Shown: positions 1 to 6,107 of the stretch, one piece after another
Layout of the letters: each line of letters opens with the position of its first letter
Position numbering within the stretch: position 1 is the stretch's first letter
Assembly (NCBI GenBank): GCA_009936695.1
Contig: JAACEA010000419.1
Span: 1-7,043 of the forward strand
DNA length: 7,043 bases
Origin: Planctomycetia bacterium
Lineage (GTDB): Bacteria; Planctomycetota; Phycisphaerae; Phycisphaerales; SM1A02
Direction: 5' to 3'
The notes under the pieces: generated by a model
What the model saw: only the letters and a program-made list of their open reading frames with translations
Databases searched by the model: none
What the model was told of the DNA's origin: nothing
Position numbers and translations under genes: made by a program

Positions 1-1695
1 AATGCATCCCTCGTGGCGAACAGCGGAGACTACGCCTCGGGTTGGTGGTGGTACTACGGTCTGACGGCCGCCCAGATCGACAGCCGGCTGGCTGACAACG
101 AGGCACGACTGCTCGACATCGAACCCTACACCACCGCCTCAGGGGTTCGCTACGCCGCGGTCATGGTGCCCGACTCGGGCGAGCAATCGGTCGCCGCCAC
201 GGACTGGGAGACCGGCTACACCTTCGCCCAGGTGACGAGCTGGGTCGCGGCCAACCCGAACCGCCGCATTCACGACATCGAACCATACGAGGCCGGACCG
301 GGAGTCCGCTACGCATTCACGTGGATCTCGAACACCGGCGGGGACACCAGTTCCTGGTGGTACTACCTCAACACATCAAGAGATTTCATCGTCGAGCGTA
401 TCGCCGACAACGGCGCACGCCTCGTCGACCTCGAGCGTCACGCCGACGGCAACTGGTCGGCGGTGATGGTTCCGACCGACGGGAACGCCTGGTACTGGTT
501 CACCGGGGTCGACCCCTCCGATGCCGGGGACCTCGCGGTGCAGTATGCGGGACGAATCGTGGACATCGAGCGATACGGCACGGACGGCGGCGACCGGATC
601 GCGATGGTGGTCCGGCGAAACGCCAATGATCTCACGGTGGACACCAACATCGATCTTCGGGCCGATCTCCCCATCGCGACCGACAGCGGCCTCCTCCTCG
701 GCCGACTGGGCGGCGCGACGCGGGCATCCGTCAGGTCCACCGACACCTTCGAGCCGGCCAGCCTGCTGAAGACCTTCCATCACTTCCACGCGATGCGCCA
801 GGTGGCCCTCGGCAACGACTCACTCGGAAACGCCGTGATCTTCCCGGATGGAGGCGACACGGTCTGCCCGTCGCCGGATGATCCGCTCAACGCACAGCTT
901 CTTCAGGAGACGCTTCGCAAGATGATGGAGGACTCCAGCAATCCAGCGACCGAAGCGATCCGGCAGCGGTACGGATCCGCGGCGATCGAGGCGACCGCCT
1001 CGGGAATCGGGGCGACCGAGACCGCGCTGGAGCACGTGATCGGATGCTTCTGCAACTCGACGCGGAACCAGACGACCCTCGCGGGTCTGCGGACCCTGCA
1101 CGACGCGGCGGTGTCCGGACTGCTCGGAGGATTCGTCTCCCAGTTTCACAGTCTGATGCTCCAGAACTACGCGGACTTCCCCGCAATCGTCCAGGGCGAA
1201 CTCGCGACCAGCAGCCTCTCCATCGCCGAAAGAGACCAGTTCGAGGCCCTCGCCTATGCGGCAGGAAAGGGAGGCAGCTACACCTGCAACGATGCCCTCA
1301 ATGAGGGGGTGTTCCGGTCGAGAGGCGCCTATTTCCGAGTGCCCTTCAAGGAGGGTTGCGACATCGTCGACCGTGAGTACTTCGCCGGGGCGTGGATCAA
1401 CGACGCGCCCTCCGACTCGGGAGGCGTCGCATCGGACAACTGCGATGCGGCGATGGAATCACTGTTCGCGGATCGCATTCGCGCGGCCATCCGGAGCTGG
1501 GAGACCGCCGACTGCATTCCATGCCCCGGCGACTTCAACGGGGACGGTGTCGTGGATGGCGCAGACATCGGCATCCTGCTTGCCGAGTGGGGCTCCTGCG
1601 CCAAGGGATGCATCGCGGACGTCGACGGCGATGGCGATGTGGACGGGGCCGATCTCGGCCGGTTCCTTGCGCTGTGGGGCCCGTGTCCCCGTTGA
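1..1695 (+). CDS. Secreted serine hydrolase with N-terminal BTRD1-type tandem repeats and C-terminal dockerin-like pair (5'-partial)
   Basis: The frame is open from the first base, so the gene starts outside the window and the GTG at 13 is not its start. Numbering here takes base 1 as codon 1 (564 residues visible). Residues 15-210 hold four repeats of about 45-53 residues: an aromatic start (WWWYYG, WETGYT, WWYYLN, WYWFTG), a helix, then a D-I/L-E motif (39-41, 92-94, 143-145, 188-190). Residues 1-10 look like the tail of an earlier repeat. This matches bacterial tandem repeat domain 1, also found in fungal polyglycine hydrolases. Residues about 225-505 resemble a beta-lactamase/DD-peptidase-fold serine hydrolase: S254-L-L-K257 (SxxK nucleophile motif), S312-S-N314 (SxN) and K423-G-G425 (KTG-like). 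Several cysteines suggest an exported protein. Residues 511-522 and 540-551 are calcium-loop repeats (DxNxDG...DGAD). The family assignment is fairly firm; polyglycine cleavage is only inferred, and a peptidase or esterase role is possible. Confidence 0.85.
   Translation, partial: NASLVANSGDYASGWWWYYGLTAAQIDSRLADNEARLLDIEPYTTASGVRYAAVMVPDSGEQSVAATDWETGYTFAQVTSWVAANPNRRIHDIEPYEAGPGVRYAFTWISNTGGDTSSWWYYLNTSRDFIVERIADNGARLVDLERHADGNWSAVMVPTDGNAWYWFTGVDPSDAGDLAVQYAGRIVDIERYGTDGGDRIAMVVRRNANDLTVDTNIDLRADLPIATDSGLLLGRLGGATRASVRSTDTFEPASLLKTFHHFHAMRQVALGNDSLGNAVIFPDGGDTVCPSPDDPLNAQLLQETLRKMMEDSSNPATEAIRQRYGSAAIEATASGIGATETALEHVIGCFCNSTRNQTTLAGLRTLHDAAVSGLLGGFVSQFHSLMLQNYADFPAIVQGELATSSLSIAERDQFEALAYAAGKGGSYTCNDALNEGVFRSRGAYFRVPFKEGCDIVDREYFAGAWINDAPSDSGGVASDNCDAAMESLFADRIRAAIRSWETADCIPCPGDFNGDGVVDGADIGILLAEWGSCAKGCIADVDGDGDVDGADLGRFLALWGPCPR
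1531..1686 (+). other. Dockerin-like EF-hand repeat pair at the C-terminus
   Basis: Two loops encode D-x-N-x-D-G-V-V-D-G-A-D and D-x-D-x-D-G-D-V-D-G-A-D, 29 residues apart. Each is followed by a hydrophobic helix (IGILLAEWG, LGRFLALWG), with cysteines in the linker and before the end. This is the dockerin type I layout. In planctomycetes such pairs end many secreted proteins that are not part of a cellulosome, so calcium-dependent attachment or sorting is an inference. Confidence 0.75.
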
Positions 1696-1726
1696 CGATC
1701 GCGGCCGGCGTCGGAATTCACCGAAC

Positions 1727-1762
1727 GAGGGCCCCGAGTCGACACTCGGGGCCCTCTTCTTC
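1727..1762 (+). terminator. Strong intrinsic terminator of the hydrolase gene
   Basis: A perfect 13-bp stem (GAGGGCCCCGAGT at 1727-1739 with its complement at 1744-1756) closes on a 4-nt CGAC loop and is followed by TTCTTC. It starts 31 bp after the stop codon at 1693-1695, as expected for a rho-independent terminator on the + strand. The T-tract is short and interrupted, as is common in GC-rich genomes. Confidence 0.8.
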
Positions 1763-1865
1763 GGAGATGATCGCCACGACACCGAGATGCTTCCGAGCGG
1801 CTTCGCGACACCCATCGACTCCACCCGAGCGTGGTCTCGACACCTTCTGTAGCAGGCCGACGAAC

Positions 1866-1874
1866 TGTTACGAT
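1866..1874 (+). promoter_or_regulatory. Possible extended -10 promoter element for the TMEM175-like gene
   Basis: The sequence TGT-TACGAT has the extended -10 layout (TGN before a hexamer matching TATAAT at 4 of 6 positions) and lies 27 bp before the ATG at 1902. No good -35 sits at 16-18 bp spacing. The gap from the terminator at 1762 to this gene (139 bp) shows no other clear element. The call rests on consensus matching alone. Confidence 0.3.
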
Positions 1875-1901
1875 CCCCGCGGAGCCGATACGCCTCCACC
1901 G

Positions 1902-3314
1902 ATGGATCGGAGTCGACGATTGCGCGAGCGTGGCACGATATCCAGCGCGGATCCCGTTTCGCCCCCGACGGAGCGCATGCTCGGCCTCAGCGATGCCCTC
2001 TTCGGAATCGCGATCACCTTCCTCGCCCTGGACTTCGGCACGGAACCCCCCACGACGGCCGAGGACGTGGGCGGCTACCTGCAGGCGAATCTCTCGAAGT
2101 ACCTCGCCTACGCCTTCACCTTCATGCTGGTCGGATTCCAGTGGTGGCGACACCACAAGGTCTTTCGCTACGTCAAGAGACGAACCGACTCGCTGCTCCT
2201 GCTCAACAGCCTGCTGCTCGCCTTCGTCGCCCTCGTCCCCTTCGGCATGCAGGTCCTCGGCCGCAACGGCGGTTCCCCCGTCTCGCTCGTGCTCTTCGCG
2301 GGGCTGATGGCCTGCATCGGCGGCCTTCTCTCGATCCTCTGGGAGTACTCGGTCCGAAGGAACCTGACCATCGCCGACCTTGACCCTGCGGTCATCAAGC
2401 ACGTTCGAGTGCAGCTTCTGATCATGCCCGCGGCGTTCGTCGTGGTGATGACCGGCGCCTTTCTCATCGACTTTCCGAAGGGCCCGTTCGGTGGGTTCGC
2501 CTTCCTCCTCCTGACCGTGGTGATCGGGATGATCGCGACCGGATTCTTCGGACGAGCGTCGTCGTCGCCGACGGTGGTGGAGCGGACCGGCAGCCTGCAG
2601 ACCTCGGAACCGGCCGGTGCCGGCGCGAGGCTGCTGGAGCGGATCCGCGACGGCTCCCGAAGCGAACGCCTGACGGTCTTCACCGACGGGATCTTCGCGG
2701 TGGCGCTCACCATCATGGCGTTGCGCCTGACGCCTCCACAACGACCACTGACGACCGGTGCGGACCTGCTCGCGATGCTCTCGGAGAACTCGCCTGCGCT
2801 GGTGGCGTACTTCATCAGCTTCTACGTCATCACCCAGCAGTGGATACGACACGTCCAGCTCTTCGAACGGAGGATCCTGATCGACACCAGGATCCTCTGG
2901 CTCAACCTGATCCTCCTGATGCTGGTCGCGTTCATGCCCTTCGCCACCGAACTCATCGCCCAGCCGGGCGGAAGGACGGCCGTTCTCCTCTACCTTGCGC
3001 TCCTCGCCGCCGCGACCGCCACCGAAATGGTGCTGGGGATCGGCGTGCGGCGTCAGGATCGACTGATGGACATTCCCGTCGACCCGGGCCGGATCAGACG
3101 ACGGCGGACGGAGTCATGCGGGATCATGACGATCCTCGCGATCGCCATCGTGCTGGCCGCCACGATGCCTTCACCCGAAGTCGGCCTGTACGCGCTGATC
3201 CTGTTCACGATCCTCGACCCGATCTGCCAGCGAATCGCGCCGGTTCCTCCAGACCGCGACGACGCGGCCGAAGCGAGGACGCCTCCGTCATCTTCGCCCT
3301 CGTCGGGATCGTGA
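1902..3314 (+). CDS. Two-repeat TMEM175-family (DUF1211) potassium channel-like membrane protein
   Basis: The product has 470 residues and two homologous six-helix units. Unit 1 has helices near 27-45, 66-84, 96-119, 126-146, 170-190 and 196-216; unit 2 near 258-276, 298-314, 329-352, 359-380, 406-422 and 426-442. Each first helix carries the TMEM175 signature RxxxFSD, here R25-MLG-L29-S30-D31 and R256-LTV-F260-T261-D262. Each second helix ends in the conserved W-x-H pattern (FQWWRHHKVF, TQQWIRHVQLF). In TMEM175 channels the first helix lines the K+ pore, and the residue five after the Asp forms the hydrophobic constriction; here these are I36 and V267. Most bacterial members have one unit and form tetramers, whereas animal TMEM175 has two units and forms dimers, so this layout is the animal-like one. 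The ATG at 1902 is preferred because the ATG at 1977 would drop the signature Arg25. No Shine-Dalgarno sequence is evident. The tail (446-470) is Pro/Ser-rich. K+ conduction is inferred from the family. Confidence 0.85.
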   Translation: MDRSRRLRERGTISSADPVSPPTERMLGLSDALFGIAITFLALDFGTEPPTTAEDVGGYLQANLSKYLAYAFTFMLVGFQWWRHHKVFRYVKRRTDSLLLLNSLLLAFVALVPFGMQVLGRNGGSPVSLVLFAGLMACIGGLLSILWEYSVRRNLTIADLDPAVIKHVRVQLLIMPAAFVVVMTGAFLIDFPKGPFGGFAFLLLTVVIGMIATGFFGRASSSPTVVERTGSLQTSEPAGAGARLLERIRDGSRSERLTVFTDGIFAVALTIMALRLTPPQRPLTTGADLLAMLSENSPALVAYFISFYVITQQWIRHVQLFERRILIDTRILWLNLILLMLVAFMPFATELIAQPGGRTAVLLYLALLAAATATEMVLGIGVRRQDRLMDIPVDPGRIRRRRTESCGIMTILAIAIVLAATMPSPEVGLYALILFTILDPICQRIAPVPPDRDDAAEARTPPSSSPSSGS

Positions 3315-3330
3315 GCGAGCTCGACCAGCG

Positions 3331-3346
3331 GCCGTCAGTCGACGGC
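3331..3346 (+). terminator. Weak hairpin between convergent gene ends
   Basis: A 6-bp GC-rich stem (GCCGTC/GACGGC) with a 4-nt AGTC loop lies 17 bp after the stop of the TMEM175-like gene and overlaps the stop codon of the convergent small gene. There is no real T-tract on either side, so a terminator role is only possible. Confidence 0.25.
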
Positions 3347-3733
3347 TTCGATCGTGACCTTTCCACCAGCGCCGCTCAGATAGAGCGTCACCGGTGTCGA
3401 GTCCAGGATTCCATTGGTGCTCGGACCGAGCGCCATCATCTTGAGGTCGTGCTCGGGACCACCCCCACCCCCGGCGACCTTGAAAGGCAGCTTCGCCCCG
3501 GGCACGACGATCGAACGACCGGTCCGGTCCACGAGGATCAGCCCACCATCCGAATCGAGACCGAGCGCACTTGGAGGACGCAACATCCCCGCCGCCTCCT
3601 GATACCGCTGGTGGTAGAGATCGCCCGCGAATGCCTGCAAGGTACGCCTCGGCAGGTCGACCCAGGCGTACATCAACGCACCAACGCCGACGAGACACAC
3701 CACCAGAAAGAGGATCACCTTGTACTTCAGCAT
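3335..3733 (-). CDS. Small membrane-anchored extracytoplasmic protein of unknown function
   Basis: The 132-residue product has a short basic N-terminus (MLKYK), one hydrophobic helix at about 6-24 acting as an uncleaved anchor, and a soluble part predicted to lie outside the cytoplasmic membrane. Residues 28-53 (RRTLQAFAGDLYHQRYQEAAGMLRPP) look like the first helices of NTF2-like/DUF4878-type domains, which often begin with an 'F...L...YeeA..ml' pattern. The rest is beta-rich and contains a run of five glycines at 88-92. Cys13 is not in a lipobox. The frame could start 63 bp earlier, but the ATG at 3733 has a GGGAG sequence 7 nt upstream and is immediately followed by the anchor, so I chose it. 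The gene ends 20 bp from the end of the convergent TMEM175-like gene. I do not recognise a specific family. Confidence 0.65.
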   Translation of the reverse strand: MLKYKVILFLVVCLVGVGALMYAWVDLPRRTLQAFAGDLYHQRYQEAAGMLRPPSALGLDSDGGLILVDRTGRSIVVPGAKLPFKVAGGGGGPEHDLKMMALGPSTNGILDSTPVTLYLSGAGGKVTIEAVD

Positions 3734-3740
3734 CAGATGA

Positions 3741-3745
3741 CTCCC
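3741..3745 (-). promoter_or_regulatory. Ribosome binding site that sets the start of the 132-residue protein
   Basis: On the minus strand GGGAG lies 7 nt before the ATG at 3733-3731, which favours that codon over in-frame upstream starts at 3751 and 3796. Confidence 0.6.
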
Positions 3746-3760
3746 GGCCATGGTCGGCCC

Positions 3761-3793
3761 TAGATCGAACCAAGATCGAACCAAGATCGAACG
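3761..3793. repeat. Three tandem 11-bp direct repeats upstream of the 132-residue protein gene
   Basis: The unit AAGATCGAACC occurs three times in a row (3761-3771 with T for the first A, 3772-3782 exact, 3783-3793 with the last base changed). The array ends 27 bp upstream of the minus-strand ATG, in the position of a promoter or leader. The 11-bp period is about one helical turn, so the copies face the same side of the DNA. This fits an operator-like array but also replication slippage. Confidence 0.75.
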
Positions 3794-3800
3794 CACCAGA

Positions 3801-3816
3801 CTCGGGGAACCCCGAG
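3801..3816. promoter_or_regulatory. Inverted repeat next to the 11-bp repeats, possible operator
   Basis: CTCGGGG-AA-CCCCGAG is a perfect 7-bp inverted repeat with a 2-bp centre, 7 bp from the direct repeats on their promoter-distal side with respect to the minus-strand gene. No T-tract follows on either strand, so a terminator is less likely than a protein-binding site or a chance GC palindrome. Confidence 0.35.
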
Positions 3817-4045
3817 CCCCCGGAATACACCAGATCCTTGGGCGGACTCCGGACTGGATTTCAATCGACTTCCCGGCGAAGATCCCACCGTCGCGTTCGC
3901 GACCGGTCGGAGCCTACCGCACCTGCGTCACAACGACCAATGGAACCATCGGGCGACGGGAGCAGAATCGCCGCAGCGCCGGTGAGGGCGCCGGACCCTC
4001 GTCCATCGACCGCGCGGCGGATCCCCGCCGGCCGGGCCCACCAAT
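3817..4045. other. Intergenic stretch without a convincing gene
   Basis: This is part of the 393-bp gap between the start of the 132-residue protein gene and the end of the VPAPG-type secreted protein gene. Short frames exist on both strands, but they are rich in Arg/Pro/Gly in the way expected of out-of-frame GC-rich DNA. They have no clear ribosome site and no recognisable motif. Any promoter for the minus-strand gene at 3733 should lie at its left side, but I see no good -35/-10 pair. Confidence 0.5.
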
Positions 4046-4081
4046 GAGACGCGACGCCTCCCAACGGGAGACGTCGCGCTC
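4046..4081 (-). terminator. Probable hairpin terminator of the VPAPG-type secreted protein gene
   Basis: A long hairpin forms from GCGACG-C-CTCCC (4051-4062) and GGGAG-A-CGTCGC (4066-4077) with an AAC loop and one internal mismatch. It extends by C4050-G4078 and, after a one-base bulge, by GAG/CTC. It begins about 45 bp past the stop codon of the minus-strand gene. Downstream on that strand there is only TCATTGG rather than a T-run, so it may be a 3'-stabilising stem as much as an intrinsic terminator. Confidence 0.5.
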
Positions 4082-4126
4082 GGATTCAGAAGATTGAAAT
4101 CACCGTGGCTCCGACGAGCGGCCCCG

Positions 4127-4729
4127 TCAGTCGCGCCTCCGACGACCGGCGAGCCCGAACAGCCCGGCCATGGCAAGGACACCCGGTGCGGGCACCGGCG
4201 TCAGGACGAAGGTGACCACCCAGTCGTCGCTGGTCGGACTGGTCTCCTGTGCCCAGAACGTGTAATCGCCGGATCCGAGCGGCCCGTCGTATCCCTGCGC
4301 GCCACCGGCGTTCGACATGACGTCGAACACGTCGGTGCCGGAATCCGACTCGAACACGAGGGCGTAGCCCAGAAGGCCCGAGGGATCCGGAGCATCGGGA
4401 TTCGTCCCGAGAACATCGCCGGCCGAGAAGGCCATGAAGCCGAGATTGTTCGGATCGTCTCCGTTCGTGACGAAGGAGTCGAGAATGATCCCGCTCAACT
4501 GGAGGCCGTCGGCCACGTTGAAGAAGAAGATGTCGACATCGTCACCCTTGTCGTCGGTCGTGAAGATGACGGTGTTCGACCCCTCCGCGAAGTCGAGTGC
4601 CGTCGGTGCGAGATAGTCATCGGAGAGCTCTCCGTCGACCGCTTCGTCCCAGACGACGTCCGCAGTCACGGCCGCGCCGAGTGACATGGAAGCCAGTCCC
4701 ACCACAAAAAACACGTTTGGAAATCCCAT
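4127..4729 (-). CDS. Secreted protein with VPAPG-type PEP-CTERM-like C-terminal anchor
   Basis: The 200-residue product has a signal peptide (hydrophobic core about 6-20, likely cleavage after A23 in V-T-A) and an acidic, beta-rich body. It ends in a three-part sorting signal: V179-P-A-P-G183, a hydrophobic helix (VLAMAGLFGLAG) and RRRR. Such tails are recognised by exosortase-type enzymes and removed on export to the surface. The variant reads PAP rather than PEP. The body pattern (SNTVIFTT, then DDVDIFFFNVADG, then LGSGDYTFWAQE near 152-162) resembles PPC-like beta-sandwich domains in other PEP-CTERM proteins, but this is only a visual match. The frame is open to 5080, but the ATG at 4729 is chosen because the signal peptide starts there and AAGGGG lies 7 nt upstream. 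It is divergent from the LamG-like gene, and both may be surface components. The exact function is unknown. Confidence 0.8.
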   Translation of the reverse strand: MGFPNVFFVVGLASMSLGAAVTADVVWDEAVDGELSDDYLAPTALDFAEGSNTVIFTTDDKGDDVDIFFFNVADGLQLSGIILDSFVTNGDDPNNLGFMAFSAGDVLGTNPDAPDPSGLLGYALVFESDSGTDVFDVMSNAGGAQGYDGPLGSGDYTFWAQETSPTSDDWVVTFVLTPVPAPGVLAMAGLFGLAGRRRRD

Positions 4730-4736
4730 TTCCCAT

Positions 4737-4742
4737 CCCCTT
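4737..4742 (-). promoter_or_regulatory. Ribosome binding site for the VPAPG-type protein
   Basis: AAGGGG on the minus strand is 7 nt from the ATG at 4729-4727. It supports this start over the much longer open frame, whose extra part has no secretion signal. Confidence 0.55.
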
Positions 4743-5067
4743 GTAGATCCTTGCGAGAGGCTGCGGCGACAGACACACCGCCTCGATCTCCTACGCGAGA
4801 TCCCGACCGGAGATTCAGGAAAATCGAAGATGAGGTGCCTCTGAAGCCGGTTCCGGCCCCGGTGGCCCGAGGGTCGGAGTCCCCCCGCCGAGGAGTTCGA
4901 TCGAGACATCGAGTCGCTCACACGGATCCCGGGCTGGGATCTTCCATTCCCGGAATCTCCCACTCTGAGCCGAGGGCGTCTTTCCCTCCGCTGGGCTTTG
5001 ACGATCCACGGTGACGCCGAAGCGGACCACGCCGATGGACGACGATACTTCGAAGCCAACCCGACCC
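4743..5067. other. Divergent intergenic region between the two surface-protein genes
   Basis: The two divergent start codons are 351 bp apart, so both promoters must lie here. I see no confident sigma-70 pair on either strand. A TTGACG at 4998-5003 and a GATACT at 5044-5049 are about 40 bp apart, too far to be one promoter. Frames that cross the region are Arg/Pro-rich and appear non-coding. Confidence 0.5.
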
Positions 5068-5075
5068 GGAGAGAG
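5068..5075 (+). promoter_or_regulatory. Ribosome binding site for the LamG-like protein
   Basis: The purine run GGAGAGAG, with GGAG at 5068-5071, is 9 nt before the ATG at 5081, a good Shine-Dalgarno fit. It supports this start directly ahead of the signal peptide. Confidence 0.65.
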
Positions 5076-5080
5076 AACAC

Positions 5081-6007
5081 ATGCTGTTCACATCGAAGCC
5101 GTTGCTTCCCTTCCTGATCGCTGCGTCCTGCGGATTGCCGCTCGGCGGTACCGCCGTCGCCTCGACGGTCTCCGCGTCCCTGGTCTACGAATACGATGCC
5201 GCCTTCAACGCCGACGACGGGAACAACTCCTGGGAGGCAAGCATCTCCAACCCCTCCTACAACCGAGACTGGTCGATGAGCGGACAGACCTTCCTCTCGA
5301 ACGCCGGGTCATCCCACGCCGGAATCACCTCCGCCTATGCGTTCAGTGGCTCGACGTCCGGCGGTGGCACCTCCTCGTTCGGCAAGTCCTCGCTTCCCCT
5401 CGGCGGCTCCACGAACGCGGAGCGGGCCAGTACCGCGTGGGAGATCTGGGTGAGACCGGGGGCGTCGACCTTCGACGACATCGGCAACGAGACGCTGTTC
5501 GAGACCGGCGGAAGCAATACTGGAGGGCATCTCGCCTTCGTGGCCGCGGATGGCGGCGCGACACTTCGCTTCCGCACCGGGATCACCAGCCTCGGCACGC
5601 CCTCCGAGTCGACCCTCGATCATTCGATCACCGACGACGCACTGCTGAACGACTTCATCCAGATCGTCGGGGTCGTCGATCCCGACTCGGCCTCCCAGAA
5701 GATGCGGCTCTACGTGAACGGCGCCCTCGTCGGCAGCCTCGGCTCGTATGCCAACTGGAGCAACGGCAACAACGCCGCGGGCCTCGGCAAGGTCAATGGC
5801 ACCTTCGGGGGCGGGTTCGCCGACTCGAGTGGGAGTTTCTTCGGTGACATCGCGAGCCTCCGACTCTACGACGGCGCCCTGAGTGACGCCGACGTCTCGA
5901 ATCTCTACGACGACATGGCATACGGCGCCTCGAACGCGGTCCCCGGCCTCGGTGGATTGGGGACGCTTTCATGCCTCGGCCTCATCGGACGGCGACGACG
6001 ACGCTGA
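5081..6007 (+). CDS. Secreted LamG/concanavalin A-like lectin-fold protein with VPGLG-type C-terminal anchor
   Basis: The 308-residue product has a signal peptide (LLPFLIAASCGLPLGG, likely cleavage after A27 in A-V-A) and a LamG-like jelly-roll domain from about 35 to 280. Signature strands of LamG-like (Laminin_G_3-type) domains are visible: STAWEIWVRPGA at 117-128, MRLYVNGALVGSL at 208-220 and GDIASLRLYDGALSDADVSNLYD at 255-277. The last is the usual closing 'I..lrlYdraLs..ei..lY' motif. The domain commonly binds carbohydrates or serves as a structural module; its ligand here is unknown. A Gly/Ser-rich stretch lies at 89-99. The tail VPGLGGLG (287-294), hydrophobic TLSCLGLIG and RRRRR has the three-part form of an exosortase-type signal but lacks the PEP motif and carries Cys298 in the helix. 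The gene stands alone, divergent from the other anchored protein. Confidence 0.85.
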   Translation: MLFTSKPLLPFLIAASCGLPLGGTAVASTVSASLVYEYDAAFNADDGNNSWEASISNPSYNRDWSMSGQTFLSNAGSSHAGITSAYAFSGSTSGGGTSSFGKSSLPLGGSTNAERASTAWEIWVRPGASTFDDIGNETLFETGGSNTGGHLAFVAADGGATLRFRTGITSLGTPSESTLDHSITDDALLNDFIQIVGVVDPDSASQKMRLYVNGALVGSLGSYANWSNGNNAAGLGKVNGTFGGGFADSSGSFFGDIASLRLYDGALSDADVSNLYDDMAYGASNAVPGLGGLGTLSCLGLIGRRRRR

Positions 6008-6013
6008 CCGGCT

Positions 6014-6046
6014 GGCGGAAACCGTCCGCTCAATACCCTTCTTTTC
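6014..6046 (+). terminator. Weak candidate terminator after the LamG-like gene
   Basis: A 5-bp stem (GCGGA 6015-6019, TCCGC 6025-6029, plus a possible G-T pair) follows the stop codon by 7 bp, with a pyrimidine-rich CCCTTCTTTTC from 6036. The stem is short and there is a 6-nt spacer before the T-rich part, so this is a weak call. Confidence 0.3.
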
Positions 6047-6107
6047 GCCGACGCTCGATCCATGCGGCGACGACATGGTCAGGGATTACGTCGCCGGTCG
6101 CGGCGAT

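Noticed and set aside
13..15. GTG as start of the hydrolase gene
   Set aside because: The frame is open to base 1 and the residues before it look like the end of another repeat, so the gene begins upstream of the window.
1329..2852. 507-codon open frame on the minus strand
   Set aside because: It lies antisense to the hydrolase end and the TMEM175-like gene and runs through the terminator. Its translation is full of Arg, Glu, Gly and His, as expected of a GC-rich shadow frame, with no domain pattern.
3693..3697. Lipoprotein signal at Cys13 of the 132-residue protein
   Set aside because: The residues before the Cys are Leu-Val-Val, without the small residue needed at -1 in a lipobox, so an uncleaved anchor is more likely.
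2840..3763. 307-codon open frame on the plus strand
   Set aside because: It overlaps the second TMEM175 unit out of frame and then the minus-strand small gene. The translation is Arg/Asp/Pro-rich and has no recognisable motif.
4998..5049. Sigma-70 promoter from TTGACG and GATACT upstream of the LamG-like gene
   Set aside because: The two hexamers are about 40 bp apart, far from the usual 17-bp spacing.
4730..5080. N-terminal extension of the VPAPG-type protein to 5080
   Set aside because: The extra 117 residues are Arg/Ser-rich and would bury the signal peptide. A good ribosome site precedes the ATG at 4729.
5011..5847. 278-codon open frame on the plus strand
   Set aside because: It overlaps the LamG-like gene in another frame and is extremely Arg-rich. 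The LamG frame has signal peptide, domain motifs and tail.
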